From NCBI GenBank assembly GCA_035527095.1, contig DATLBC010000125.1:1-64000 (forward strand): 64,000 nt of DNA. The letters run 5' to 3'. A model generated the notes under the pieces. It worked only from the letters and a program-made list of their open reading frames with translations, had not been told where the DNA came from and did not search any database. Within the stretch, counting starts at the first letter, position 1. The number at the start of each line of letters is the position of its first letter. Source of the DNA: Sva-07 sp035527095. GTDB lineage: Bacteria > Actinomycetota > Acidimicrobiia > Acidimicrobiales > Ilumatobacteraceae. A program made the position numbers and the translations under genes. Positions 16,813 to 26,331 of the stretch are shown here, piece after piece.

Positions 16813-18278
16813 GCGCGATGCTCGTCATCGACGTCGGCACCACCGGGCTGCGCGCTGCCATCATCGACGAGACACTCGCCGTGCAGGCCATGGAGTACCG
16901 GCCCTGTCCGCCCTCCACACCGGCGCCCGGCCTGGTCGAATTCGACGGCGCCGAACTGGCGGCGTCGTTGCTCGACGCTGCCCGTACGGTGCTCGCGTCG
17001 ACCACCGGGTCTGTCGCCGCGGTCGGGATCACCAACCAGCGGGCGAGCACGCTCGTGTGGGACCGCACCACCGGCGAACCCGTTGCGCCGGGCCTCGGCT
17101 GGCAGGACCTGCGTACCGTCGGCGAGTGCATCATGGCCAAACTCGAACGCGGATGGTCGGTCGCTCCCAACCAATCGTCCACCAAGGCCGGCTGGATACT
17201 CGCCAACACGCCCGGCCTCGACGGCCGCGACCTGTGCGTGGGCACGATCGACAGCTGGATTGCATGGACACTCAGCGAGGGCGCACTCCACGTCAGCGAT
17301 CAGACGAATGCGTCGGCGACGACGAACGGCCTGCGCGTGGTCGACGGCTCGAGGTGGTCCCACGACCGGTGCGAGGCCTTCGGGGTCCCCGAGTCGACAC
17401 TTCCCACCGTGGTCGATTCCGTCGGCGTGATCGGTCACGCGACCGCGCTCGACGGGGCGCCACCGATCGCTGCGATGCTCGGCGACCAACAGGCGTCGCT
17501 GATCGGCCAGAGTTGTGTGCGGCCGGGCCGCGCGAAGATCACGTTCGGCACGGGTGGCATGCTCGACCTGTGCACCGACACCGGTGCACCCGCGGGCGCC
17601 CACCGCCACCCTGCAGGCACCTACCCGCTGCCGCTCTGGTCGCGAGATGGCCAGATCACGTGGGGCGTCGAGGCGATCATGTTGTCGGCGGGCACGAACG
17701 TCGAATGGCTGCGAGACGACCTCGGCCTGATCGCGACGAGCGCCGAGAGCCACGATGTCGCCGCGATGTGCGACGACACCGACGGCGTCGTCTACGTGCC
17801 GGCGCTGCTCGGACTCGGCACACCGAAGTGGGACTACGGGGCTCGTGGCACGCTGCTCGGGATCACGCGAGGCACCGGTCGCCCGCAGGTCGTGCGAGCG
17901 GTCCTGGAAGGAATTGCTCACCGGGGCGCCGATCTGATCGAGGCCGCCCGGGCCGACAGCGGCGTCGACATCCACACGGTGCGCATCGACGGCGGGATGA
18001 GCGCCAATCCGACCTTCGCCCAGGCGTTGGCCGACGCGGCCAACTGTCCGATCGAGGTCTCCCCCGTCGCCGAGGCGACGACGATCGGCGCTGGGTTCAT
18101 GGCCGGGCTCGGCGTCGGCGTGTTCAACGACATCGGCGACCTCGATGCGCTGTGGCGGCCCGCCCGTGTCGTCGAACCCACCGATCCCACACTGCACCGT
18201 TGCCGACGCGATCGGTGGGCCGATGCGCTCGAGCGCGCCGGAGGCTGGCACGCCGATCTGTCTGCACTCGAGTTCTGA
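16809..18278 (+). CDS. glpK: Glycerol kinase (FGGY family)
   Basis: ATP-dependent phosphorylation of glycerol. The 489-aa protein begins MLVIDVGTTGLRAAIID and has GITNQRASTLVWDRTTGEPVAPGLGWQDLRT, the typical glycerol kinase substrate block. It also has KITFGTGGMLDL, a C-terminal FGGY motif around GIAHRGADLIEA, and IDGGMSANPTFAQALAD for ATP binding. Some residues differ from E. coli GlpK (for example LDLCT after GTGG), so another polyol is possible, but linkage to glpD makes glycerol by far the likeliest. ATGA overlap with the preceding gene. Confidence 0.87.
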   Translation: MSAMLVIDVGTTGLRAAIIDETLAVQAMEYRPCPPSTPAPGLVEFDGAELAASLLDAARTVLASTTGSVAAVGITNQRASTLVWDRTTGEPVAPGLGWQDLRTVGECIMAKLERGWSVAPNQSSTKAGWILANTPGLDGRDLCVGTIDSWIAWTLSEGALHVSDQTNASATTNGLRVVDGSRWSHDRCEAFGVPESTLPTVVDSVGVIGHATALDGAPPIAAMLGDQQASLIGQSCVRPGRAKITFGTGGMLDLCTDTGAPAGAHRHPAGTYPLPLWSRDGQITWGVEAIMLSAGTNVEWLRDDLGLIATSAESHDVAAMCDDTDGVVYVPALLGLGTPKWDYGARGTLLGITRGTGRPQVVRAVLEGIAHRGADLIEAARADSGVDIHTVRIDGGMSANPTFAQALADAANCPIEVSPVAEATTIGAGFMAGLGVGVFNDIGDLDALWRPARVVEPTDPTLHRCRRDRWADALERAGGWHADLSALEF

Positions 18279-18376
18279 GCGATCACCCGATGGCCGCACC
18301 CCGGACCCTAGAATTGCTCCGACGCCCTCCCAGCGGGAAGGCTGTCGTACGCATGACCCCGAAAGGACACTCCCCC

Positions 18377-18979
18377 GTGGATCTCGACCCCGCTGCACCG
18401 CCAACGTCTCGGCGCGGCCTCATCAGCGCGTTGGGCGCAGTCGGCCTCGCCAGTGCCGCTGCGCTCAGCCTGGCCCGCACTGCATCCGCCGCTCCGACGA
18501 GCCCGACCGACGGCGACAAGGAACTCCTGTTCCAGGCAATGCGACTGGAACTCACAGCAGCAGCGTTGTACGACACCGCGCTCGAAGCCGGCCTGTCCGA
18601 TGTCGCCGGCGACGTGGCGACGGTGTTCTCGGCGAACCACCTCGCGTACGCCGACAAGATCGCCGGAATCGCAGGTTTCTCTGCCGACGCCCGCAACGAA
18701 GAGGTCTACGAGCAACTCGAGTCCGCGTTCGCCACCAGCGATGCCGAATCGTTCGCCGAAGTGGCCAACGGCCTCGAGAACACCGCCGCGGCCACCCACA
18801 CCGAGCTGCTCGCAGACTACGAGTCGGTCAACGCGCGCAAGCTGACCGCTTCGATCCTCGTGGTCGAGGCCCGCATGGCGACGGTCCTGAGCGACCTGGG
18901 TGGTCTTGCGTCGAGTCTCAACCAGCTGTTCGAACCAGATGCTGAACCCCTCGAGTTGACCTCAGGAGTGTTGTCGTGA
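18377..18979 (+). CDS. Tat-exported ferritin-like protein 1
   Basis: A 200-aa exported protein. Start GTG 18377 was chosen because AAAGGA lies about 10 bases upstream; an ATG at 18353 is in frame. The N-terminus carries twin arginines (SRRGLI, 11-16), a hydrophobic stretch and a possible cleavage after TASA. The mature part is a ferritin-like four-helix domain with repeated Glu-rich helices (LLFQAMRLELTAAALYDTAL, FSANHLAYADKI, NGLENTAAATHTELL, VEARMATVLSDL). Those helices could hold a diiron or other metal centre. Export via Tat suggests cofactor insertion before translocation. It overlaps the next gene as GTGA. Confidence 0.72.
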   Translation: MDLDPAAPPTSRRGLISALGAVGLASAAALSLARTASAAPTSPTDGDKELLFQAMRLELTAAALYDTALEAGLSDVAGDVATVFSANHLAYADKIAGIAGFSADARNEEVYEQLESAFATSDAESFAEVANGLENTAAATHTELLADYESVNARKLTASILVVEARMATVLSDLGGLASSLNQLFEPDAEPLELTSGVLS

Positions 18980-19809
18980 TCCGCCGTACCGCCCATGGCA
19001 CCGCGTCTCGCTACGGCCGCCGCGACGCCCTCAAGATCGGTGGACTCACCGTTTCGGCTGCTGCGTTGGTCGCTGCCTGCGGTGACGATCGCACCGGCGA
19101 CGAAGCCCCGGGGCGCGTTGGGTATGCACCCCCGATCACCGACCCACCGGACTACCCGATCGACGACGCGGTGCTGTTGCGTACCGCCTCGTCGCTCGAG
19201 CTCACGCTGGCGCTGGTCTACGAGACGATCCTCGGCATCGACCTGCTCGATGACGAGCAGGTCCTCCTGGTCGAGCAGTTGCTCGAGTCTCACGTGGCGA
19301 TCGCCGCCGAGATGGGCGAACTCACCGAGTCCATCGACGGTGTGGCCTGGGAGTGCACCAACCCGTGGTACATGGAGCGACTCGTCGACCCGCTCCTCGT
19401 CGCCGTGCAGGGCAGCGACGACCCCAAGCGCGACATCATCAACACTGCCGTTGCACTGGAGAACATCGCCGCCGCGACGCATCAGACACTGACGCTCGAC
19501 CTCGACGATGCAGACGCGTCAGCAGCGACCATCGCTGCCGCCACGCTCGAGTCGCGCCATGCCGCAGGCATCGTCGCGGCCTCACGGGGTCCGGAGGGCT
19601 ACGTCAGCCCGACCATCGGCGGCGGCGGCGTACAGAACGACGCCCAGGGCATTCCGTTCCAGTTCTCGGTCACCGATACGTTCGGGTCGACCGGTCAGAT
19701 CGAACTCGTCGTGGGCGCCCCGGACGAGAACGGTGTGCGCGAGACGTTCATCCTGCAGACCCCGTCGCTGAACGCCCTGATCTACAACGAACTCGAACCC
19801 ACCTGCTGA
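18976..19809 (+). CDS. Tat-exported ferritin-like lipoprotein 2
   Basis: A 277-aa protein from GTG 18976, paralogous in plan to its upstream neighbour. The signal has twin arginines (YGRRDALKIGG, RR at 15-16) and a lipobox LVAAC at 31-35, so it is probably a Tat-exported lipoprotein. The ferritin-like region spans about 60-215 (SSLELTLALVYETIL, ESHVAIAAEM, ALENIAAATHQTL, ESRHAAGIVA). A C-terminal beta-rich tail follows from about 215. The pair is translationally coupled and could form a heteromeric surface assembly. Substrate and metal are unknown. Confidence 0.72.
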   Translation: MIRRTAHGTASRYGRRDALKIGGLTVSAAALVAACGDDRTGDEAPGRVGYAPPITDPPDYPIDDAVLLRTASSLELTLALVYETILGIDLLDDEQVLLVEQLLESHVAIAAEMGELTESIDGVAWECTNPWYMERLVDPLLVAVQGSDDPKRDIINTAVALENIAAATHQTLTLDLDDADASAATIAAATLESRHAAGIVAASRGPEGYVSPTIGGGGVQNDAQGIPFQFSVTDTFGSTGQIELVVGAPDENGVRETFILQTPSLNALIYNELEPTC

Positions 19810-19838
19810 TCACCGCCAGATCGTCGTTCGTCGAGTGC

Positions 19839-20684
19839 TCACGGGTTGCGGGCGGAGTACAACCAGCCGGCGGCGCCGATCGAGACGCCGGTACCCCGGT
19901 CGTTGTGGTTGGCGAGCGTTGAGCTGACGGCGGCGATCGCATCTGCTCGCGCGTCGTCATCGAGCCGACCGAGCAGGCCCTTCACGATGCCCATGCCGAG
20001 CATGAACGACACCGCCTCGTCGACCGTGCCACCTCCGGCGATGAGGATGTCCGGCGTCACCGACTCGACTTCGAACGCCGTGAATCCAGCGGAGCCGAGC
20101 AACGAGGCCACCTCGTCCGGCTCCTGGTGCGCGAACATTCCCGGGCCGCCGGCGATGCCGCCGAGCGTCGGGAGTTCGACATGTTGCGCCACCGCATCGC
20201 CGACGGCGCAGACCCATTCGTTGGCCCCGAGGCCCTGCCACGCGATGAAGGAGATCCGGCCGCGTGGGGCGAGGCTTCGTCGCAGGTTCGAGAACGCGGT
20301 CACCGGGTCGTCGAAGAACATCAGCCCGAACTGACTGATCACGAGGTCGAAGGTGTCGGCCGGGAACGGGTGGGTCTGGGCATCGGCCACGGTGAAGTCG
20401 ACGTTGTCCACGGACTGCTCCCGCGCCCGCTGGCGAGCAACTGCGATCAGCGGATTCGAGATGTCGACGCCGAGCGCCGAACGTGCGCGGCTGGCGGCCG
20501 CCAGCGTCGTGACCCCGCAACCGCAGCCGATGTCGAGCACGGCCTGGTACGGCTGGACGTCGGCGCGAGCAAGCAACGCGTCTGCAAACGGCTGGAGTTG
20601 GCGGTCGTACCGATCGGCATGGTCGACGTAGTGCACCGACTCTCCACCGTTCCAGGCCTCGACCTGGCCCTGGTTGACACCCAT
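19839..20684 (-). CDS. Class I SAM-dependent methyltransferase
   Basis: A 281-aa methyltransferase. The SAM-binding motif I is VLDIGCGCGVTTLAAA near residue 49, with GVDIS as the acidic loop after strand 2, VADAQTHPFPADTFDLVISQFGLMFF as motifs II/III, and LAPRGRISFIAW. The pattern is that of UbiE/Coq5-like and small-molecule methyltransferases. ATG 20684 was chosen because upstream in-frame sequence runs into the rnpB promoter region. Substrate unknown. It is divergent from rnpB. Confidence 0.82.
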   Translation of the reverse strand: MGVNQGQVEAWNGGESVHYVDHADRYDRQLQPFADALLARADVQPYQAVLDIGCGCGVTTLAAASRARSALGVDISNPLIAVARQRAREQSVDNVDFTVADAQTHPFPADTFDLVISQFGLMFFDDPVTAFSNLRRSLAPRGRISFIAWQGLGANEWVCAVGDAVAQHVELPTLGGIAGGPGMFAHQEPDEVASLLGSAGFTAFEVESVTPDILIAGGGTVDEAVSFMLGMGIVKGLLGRLDDDARADAIAAVSSTLANHNDRGTGVSIGAAGWLYSARNP

Positions 20685-20770
20685 TGGAACCCCTTCGCGG
20701 CACGGTCGGCAGCGGCAACACCATAGTTGGTCGACACCGCGAGCGTTGCGGCCCCGTACACTCGGCGCCG

Positions 20771-21147
<377 letters not shown>

Positions 21148-21161
21148 CCACCACCCTCTAG

Positions 21162-22500
21162 CAGGGTGCTGAAAAACCTCTGATTGGTGCTCGCGTTCGG
21201 GGTCGCGATGGAAAAGAATGGGGGCATGCGTGGAACGCCTGATCGGCAGTTGTCGATGTTGTCGTCGTTGTCGACGGAGGATCTGATCCCTGCGGAGCAT
21301 CCGATTCGTCGGATTCGTGTCGTGGTCGACACCGTGCTGGCGGGGATGGACGATTCGTTCGAGGCGATGTACGCGAAGTCGGGTCGGCCGTCGGTGCCAC
21401 CGGAGCAGTTGTTGAAGGCGTCGGTGTTGATGGCGATGTACTCGATGCGATCGGAGCGGGCGTTCTGTGAACGCCTCAACTACGACATGTTGTTCAAGTG
21501 GTTCCTCGACCTCCCGATCGACGCCGCTTCGTTTGATGCGTCGACGTTCTCGAAGAACCGTCAACGACTCCTTGATGCTGACATCGCGGACGAGTTCTTC
21601 GCCGCGGTGGTCCGCCAGGCGAAGCTGCGTCGCTACATGTCGTCGGACCATTTCTCCGTCGACGGCACCTTGTTGCAGGCGTGGGCGTCGCACAAGTCGT
21701 TCAAACCCAAAGACGACCCCGACGGCGGCGGCGACGACGGTCCCAAGGGCCGCAACAGCGAAGTCCAGTGGCACGGCCAGAAACGATCGAACGACACCCA
21801 CGCCTCGACGACCGACCCGGACGCACGGCTCTATCGCAAGTCCAACAACACCGCCGCGCAGCTCTGCTACGCCGGTCACTTGTTGATCGAGCATCGCTCC
21901 GCGTTGATCGTCGACGCGGAGGTGGCTGCGACCGGGTTCGCGGAGCGTGACTGCGCGACAGAAATGTTGAAACGCTTGCCGAAGAGCCAGCGGCGAAGAA
22001 CCGTCGCCGGCGACAAGAACTACGACACCAAGAAGTTCGTCGCCGATGCGCGCGAAGCCGGGTTCACGCCGCACGTCGCGCAGAACAACACGAACCGGCG
22101 ATCTGCGATCGATGGGCGCACCACCCGACACGCCGGCTACACCGTCTCGCAACGGATCCGAAAACGGGTCGAGGAACCCTTCGGCTGGATCAAAACCGTC
22201 GGAGCCGGTCGCAAGGTCCGCTACATCGGCAACGACCGCAACCGGGCCTGGTTCAAGATCGAAGCCGCCGTCTACAACATCATCCGAATCACCGCCCTCG
22301 ACGCAGCCACCGCATGAGCGGCCAGTCGCCAAGGCCACCACCGACGACTTCCCAGCGTCGGAACCGGTGAGCAATCACCGAAACCCGACAGCGACGATCA
22401 ACGAAATCTGACATCGACGACCAAGGCAGCGCACTGACAATCACCGCTGGCACCCTCGATCGGCCCGCCCGGCCCTCAGACCCCGAATTTCAGCACCCTG
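21162..22500 (+). mobile_element. Complete IS5-superfamily insertion sequence
   Basis: A 1339-bp element bounded by perfect 13-bp terminal inverted repeats, CAGGGTGCTGAAA at 21162-21174 and its complement at 22488-22500. It is flanked by CTAG on both sides (21158-21161 and 22501-22504), consistent with a 4-bp target duplication of the palindromic type favoured by IS5-like elements. It contains one intact transposase gene. It lies seven bases after the rnpB-derived repeat and next to an IS481-like remnant. The ends and gene look intact, so it may be active. Confidence 0.88.
21208..22317 (+). CDS. IS5-superfamily DDE transposase
   Basis: A transposase of about 369 aa. The N-terminal domain (DUF772-like) has LIPAEHPIRRIR and GRPSVPPEQLLKASVLMAMYSMRSER. 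The catalytic DDE triad is visible as FSVDGTLLQAWAS (Asp), AGDKNYDTKKFV (Asp) and RIRKRVEEPFGWIKT (Glu). Asp-rich and charged linkers separate the domains. ATG 21208 or 21226 are both plausible starts. Family placement between the IS5 and IS1182 groups needs comparison with ISfinder. Confidence 0.88.
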   Translation: MEKNGGMRGTPDRQLSMLSSLSTEDLIPAEHPIRRIRVVVDTVLAGMDDSFEAMYAKSGRPSVPPEQLLKASVLMAMYSMRSERAFCERLNYDMLFKWFLDLPIDAASFDASTFSKNRQRLLDADIADEFFAAVVRQAKLRRYMSSDHFSVDGTLLQAWASHKSFKPKDDPDGGGDDGPKGRNSEVQWHGQKRSNDTHASTTDPDARLYRKSNNTAAQLCYAGHLLIEHRSALIVDAEVAATGFAERDCATEMLKRLPKSQRRRTVAGDKNYDTKKFVADAREAGFTPHVAQNNTNRRSAIDGRTTRHAGYTVSQRIRKRVEEPFGWIKTVGAGRKVRYIGNDRNRAWFKIEAAVYNIIRITALDAATA

Positions 22501-22505
22501 CTAGC

Positions 22506-22740
22506 TGTAGTTCCCGGAAGGGTGTTGACATGTGAGGGGCCCGCTTCTGGGACGGGTGTTGCGACACACCCCAGCTTTTGAAGGAGGCCCCTCGTGTCCC
22601 ACGGTGAAGCGAAACTCACCCCGGCTGGCAGGCTGTTGCTCGTCGAGCGGATCGAACGTCAGGGTTGGCCTGTTGCGGGGCGCGTGTTCTGTGCAGCGAT
22701 CGCCGAGCGTGGAGCGGTCGCAAGGCCGCTGACGCTCTAT
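22506..22740 (+). pseudogene. IS481-like transposase N-terminal remnant
   Basis: A GTG at 22594, preceded by the strong site GAAGGAGG, starts SHGEAKLTPAGRLLLVERI. This resembles the N-terminus of actinobacterial IS481-family transposases (the leading helix-turn-helix). After about 28 codons (near PVAG) the similarity stops, and the frame runs into unrelated sequence ending at 22779. The stretch from 22506 (TGTAGTTCCCGG...) has the TGT start common at IS481 ends. It is a truncated relic with no catalytic region. Apart from this relic, nothing else is visible between 22505 and 22793. Confidence 0.55.
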
Positions 22741-22793
22741 CCGCGTGGGAGCGGGCCTGATACGTTTTCGACGCAGTAGGGAACGATTCGGGG

Positions 22794-23153
22794 ATGCTGA
22801 CGGGAACGATCACGATCGTCGCACGCATGGGCGTCGAGCCCGAGAACGTCGAGGAAGTGAAAGCGCTGGCTGCCGAAGGGTGCAAGGTTGCCGCCGATGA
22901 GCCAGGCACCCTGACCTACGACTGGCACTACTCGGAGGAACACGGAAGCCTCGTACTCGTCGAGATGTACGCTGACTCGTCCGCTCACTTCGCCCTCATA
23001 CAGGCGGATGGCCACGGTGAGTTCATGGGCACACCGATGGGGCTGATCGACTCGGTCGAGTTCTTCGTCCTCGGGGAACCGACACCGGAACACGCCGAAG
23101 CCCTCGCCAGTGTGCCAGGGGCACAGTTCTACACAAAGCTCGCAAGCAGGTAA
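22794..23153 (+). CDS. Antibiotic biosynthesis monooxygenase (ABM) domain protein
   Basis: A 119-aa single-domain protein of the dimeric alpha/beta-barrel superfamily. The sequence TITIVARMGVEPENVEEVKALAAEGCKVAADEPGTLTYDWHYSEEHGSLVLVEMYADSSAHFALI follows the ABM pattern (YgiN-like quinol monooxygenases and relatives). The LVLVEMYADSSAHFAH-like strand-helix is the most diagnostic part. It has no signal peptide, and no metal or cofactor site is visible. It lies inside the rnpB-flanked island, away from any biosynthetic cluster, so its substrate cannot be guessed. Confidence 0.75.
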   Translation: MLTGTITIVARMGVEPENVEEVKALAAEGCKVAADEPGTLTYDWHYSEEHGSLVLVEMYADSSAHFALIQADGHGEFMGTPMGLIDSVEFFVLGEPTPEHAEALASVPGAQFYTKLASR

Positions 23154-23330
23154 CCCAACAGGCATCGACACCCAATCGGACAGGTAGGTGCACGACGATC
23201 GGGGTGGACGTCTTGATCGAGTGCGAGGCCGCAGGCGGCGTCGCTCCGGTCGACGTGACCGGCGGAAGATCGCGTCTGTGACTGCTGACGAGAGCGCATC
23301 GTGGACCATGCTGATTGAAGGAGGTCGTGA

Positions 23331-23753
23331 ATGGCCGAGGTAGCAGAGGTTGAACTGGAGGTGGCGAAGCGCGAGGTTCTCGCCCTACGAGACGCGCTCG
23401 AGGCAGCCTGTGAAGAAGCCGCCGCCGCAGACCAGCGGGCCAACGCGGAGCGCAAGGGCGAGATCGATCAGCTGCACGCGATGATCACCGCGCTGCGCGT
23501 CGAGATGATCCGCCAACGCGAGGAGCTGCTCGCCGCGCTCCAGTCAGCTGAGCGAGACAAAGCAGCGGAAGTCGAGCAGCTGCGTGAAGCGGTCGTTGCC
23601 GCCCGACGCCATGCCGACGAGGTACAACAGCAACATGACGTGGCCGTGAGCCAGCAGTCACAGCAGTTCGAAACCGAGCGACGTGACCTGCACGCCACCA
23701 TCACGGAGCTGCGCCACCGGCTCGAGAACACGATCTCGGACGGCCACCGATGA
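23331..23753 (+). CDS. Coiled-coil protein coupled to adenylate cyclase
   Basis: A 140-aa protein that is almost entirely a charged coiled coil (heptads throughout about 5-135, rich in Ala, Glu, Gln and Arg). It has no enzymatic motif or membrane segment. The RBS GAAGGAGG precedes the ATG. Its stop overlaps the cyclase start as ATGA (23750-23753), so the two are made in equal measure and probably interact. It could tether or dimerise the cyclase. Not a recognised family. Confidence 0.7.
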   Translation: MAEVAEVELEVAKREVLALRDALEAACEEAAAADQRANAERKGEIDQLHAMITALRVEMIRQREELLAALQSAERDKAAEVEQLREAVVAARRHADEVQQQHDVAVSQQSQQFETERRDLHATITELRHRLENTISDGHR

Positions 23754-26068
23754 CCGAGGACCCGACCGCGATCTCGCGGGCGAGCACCAACGCGGACGCA
23801 CTGCTCGACCAGGCCAAGCGCCTCCATCTGGCCGAGACGCTGGTGGATGTCTCGCGCACCGTGGCCGCTCTCGACACCCTCGACGAGATCCTCGCCAGCC
23901 TGGTGGCCATGACGGCGACCGCCCTTCGTGCCGAGCGGGCGACGCTGTTCCTCAACGACACCGCGACCAACGAGCTCTACTCCCGATCGATGACCGATCA
24001 CGGCCCACGCGAGATACGGCTGCTCAACGACAAGGGCATCGCCGGCAAGGTGTTCCAGACCGGGCGCGGCATGGTCGTCAACGACGCCTACGCCCACCCC
24101 GACTTCAACCCCGAGGTCGACGAGACGACGGGCTACGCCACGCGACAGATCTTGTGCGCGCCGATCCGCACCGGACGCGGTGAACTCATCGGGGTCGCGC
24201 AGGTGCTCAATCGCCTCGACGGCGGGTTCGACGACGACGGCCTCGAACTGCTCGAGGCGATGACCACCCACGCGGCCCTGGCCCTCACGAGCAGCCAACG
24301 AGACGAGCGCAGCCGCGTCCAGGCCGCGAGGGAGATGGAGTTCGTCGACCTGGTCGCCGACATCACCTCCGAGATCGACCTCGACGCTCTGTTGCTCCGG
24401 GTCATGGCCGAGGCCACCGCGATGCTCGACGCCGACCGGTCCACCTTGTTCCTTCACGACAGCCGAGCGTCGGAGCTCGTCGCCCGTGTCGCCGAGGGGA
24501 ACGACGGTGTCGACGAGATCCGATTCCCCGACTCGGTGGGAATCGCCGGCACGGTGTTCACGAGCGGGGAGACGATCAACATTCCGCACGCCTACGCCGA
24601 CCTGCGCTTCAACCCGTCGTTCGACCTGCAGACCGGCTTCTTCACCCGATCGATCCTGTGTGTGCCGCTCGTCAACAAGGCGGGTCAGACCATCGGTGCC
24701 ACCCAGGCGCTCAACAAGCGGGGTGGCCCGTTCACCGCCGAGGACGAGCAGCGACTGCGTGCCTTCACCGCACAGGTCGCCATCGCCCTCGAGAATGCGA
24801 AGCTGTTCGACGACGTCCAGCGGGTGAAGAACTACAACGACGCCGTTCTCGAGTCGATGACCAATGGGGTGATCACCCTCGACAACGAGGGTGAGATCGT
24901 GACCTGCAACGCTGCCGGTGCCGAGATCCTCGGGTACGCCGAGGATCACGTCATCGGTCGCTCGGTCCGCGACCTGTTCGACAAGAATCAGGGCATCCTC
25001 GCGCTGGTCGAAGATGTCATGGCGACCAACGAGTCGGGCGCGCTCATGGACGTCGACCTTCGCACCGGTACCGGCCACACCAGTTCCGATCGGGTCGGAG
25101 AGACCGTCTCCGTCAACGTCACCGGCGTCCCACTGCGCATCGAGTCGAACGAGGAGGGGACCATTCTGCTGCTGGAGAACATCTCGAGCGAGAAGCGGAT
25201 CCGCTCGACCATGGCCCGCTACATGGACCCGGCACTGGCCGATCGACTCGTACGCGGTGACGAGGACATCCTCGGCGGGACCAGCGCCGTCGTCACCCTG
25301 CTCTTCAGCGACATCCGTGGCTTCACCACGCTGACCGAGCAGCTCGGACCGCAAGCGACCGTCAGCATGCTCAACGAGTACTTCACGCTGATGGTCGACT
25401 GCATTCAGCACGAGGGCGGCATGCTCGACAAGTTCATCGGCGATGCCATCATGGCGGCCTTCGGCCTCCCTCAGCCAGCCGATGACGACGAGGACCGCGC
25501 CGTCCGCACAGCGATCGCCATGATCCGCTCGCTCAACGAATGGAACTCCACGCGGCTGGCCGACGGAAAGCCGCCGATCGGCATGGGCATCGGCCTCAAC
25601 ACCGACACCGTGGTCGCCGGCAACATCGGCTCACCGAAGCGGATGGATTTCACGATGATCGGCGACGGGGTCAACCTCGCCGCCCGACTCGAGAGCGCCT
25701 GCAAGCAGTACGACGCCCGGATCCTGATCAGTGACCTGACCCATCGACAGCTCAAGGGCGTGTACCGGACGAGGGAGGTCGACCGGGTGATCGTCAAGGG
25801 AAAGACCGAGCCGGTGGCGATACACGAGGTGCTCGACTATCACACCGACGAGACGTTTCCGAACCTGATGGACGTCGTGAACGACTTTCGCGACGGCATC
25901 AGCAGCTATCGCCGAGGGGCCTGGGACGCGGCGATCGGGTCCTTCCAGCGGTGCCTTCGGGCCCACCCGGCCGACGCGCTCTCGGCCACCTATGTCGCCC
26001 GTTGTGAGGAACTCCGAGCCCACCCGCCCGCTCACTGGGACGGGATCTGGGTGATGGCCTCGAAGTAG
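23750..26068 (+). CDS. GAF-GAF-PAS class III adenylate/guanylate cyclase
   Basis: A 772-aa sensory cyclase, soluble. Two GAF domains (about 45-185 and 205-355) share the phrases IAGKVF / IAGTVF, YAHPDFNPEVD / YADLRFNPSFD and ILCAPI / ILCVPL. A PAS domain follows (about 365-475). The class III catalytic domain spans about 505-690. Metal aspartates are in LLFSDIRGFT (D521) and KFIGDAIMAAFG (D565), with K561 for the purine, and N642/R646 lie in VNLAARLE. All catalytic residues are present. A short TPR-like tail follows. Adenylate rather than guanylate specificity is likely but not certain. Confidence 0.9.
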   Translation: MTEDPTAISRASTNADALLDQAKRLHLAETLVDVSRTVAALDTLDEILASLVAMTATALRAERATLFLNDTATNELYSRSMTDHGPREIRLLNDKGIAGKVFQTGRGMVVNDAYAHPDFNPEVDETTGYATRQILCAPIRTGRGELIGVAQVLNRLDGGFDDDGLELLEAMTTHAALALTSSQRDERSRVQAAREMEFVDLVADITSEIDLDALLLRVMAEATAMLDADRSTLFLHDSRASELVARVAEGNDGVDEIRFPDSVGIAGTVFTSGETINIPHAYADLRFNPSFDLQTGFFTRSILCVPLVNKAGQTIGATQALNKRGGPFTAEDEQRLRAFTAQVAIALENAKLFDDVQRVKNYNDAVLESMTNGVITLDNEGEIVTCNAAGAEILGYAEDHVIGRSVRDLFDKNQGILALVEDVMATNESGALMDVDLRTGTGHTSSDRVGETVSVNVTGVPLRIESNEEGTILLLENISSEKRIRSTMARYMDPALADRLVRGDEDILGGTSAVVTLLFSDIRGFTTLTEQLGPQATVSMLNEYFTLMVDCIQHEGGMLDKFIGDAIMAAFGLPQPADDDEDRAVRTAIAMIRSLNEWNSTRLADGKPPIGMGIGLNTDTVVAGNIGSPKRMDFTMIGDGVNLAARLESACKQYDARILISDLTHRQLKGVYRTREVDRVIVKGKTEPVAIHEVLDYHTDETFPNLMDVVNDFRDGISSYRRGAWDAAIGSFQRCLRAHPADALSATYVARCEELRAHPPAHWDGIWVMASK

Positions 26069-26246
26069 ATCCCAGCTGGTGACTCCACGGTGCCGCCGGA
26101 ACGGCAACAACTCACTTGCGACCCACGCCAACCCCACAATCTGTTCGGTACCAGCGAGACGGGGCAAGATCTCGCGGGTTGCGAAACCCCAGGCAGACCA
26201 CAACTTCAACGAAGACTCCCGTGTAGACGGACCGAACGAATCTGTG

Positions 26247-26277
26247 TCCCGCTTACAGGCCACCTCACCATTGCCAC
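26247..26277 (+). repeat. attR-like direct repeat (rnpB 3'-end copy)
   Basis: The second exact copy of the 31-bp block at 21121-21151. It is only the rnpB tail; no rnpB core precedes it. The 178 bp between the cyclase stop (26068) and this copy contain no recognisable gene, and the 54 bp after it lead to the next gene start at 26332. A serine or tyrosine recombinase gene is not visible on either side. Confidence 0.8.
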
Positions 26278-26331
26278 GACGCCAACGGGGAACGCTGGGT
26301 CTGGGGCGGCACCGACCCCTAGGGTGAGCCG

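Noticed and set aside
23468..25411. 647-codon minus frame opposite the cyclase
   Set aside because: Antisense of a well-supported multidomain cyclase; the translation lacks domains and is enriched in Gly, Val, Asp and Arg.
26079..26327. 82-codon + frame across the attR-like repeat
   Set aside because: No homology recognised, irregular composition and no RBS; it reads through the RNA-gene fragment.
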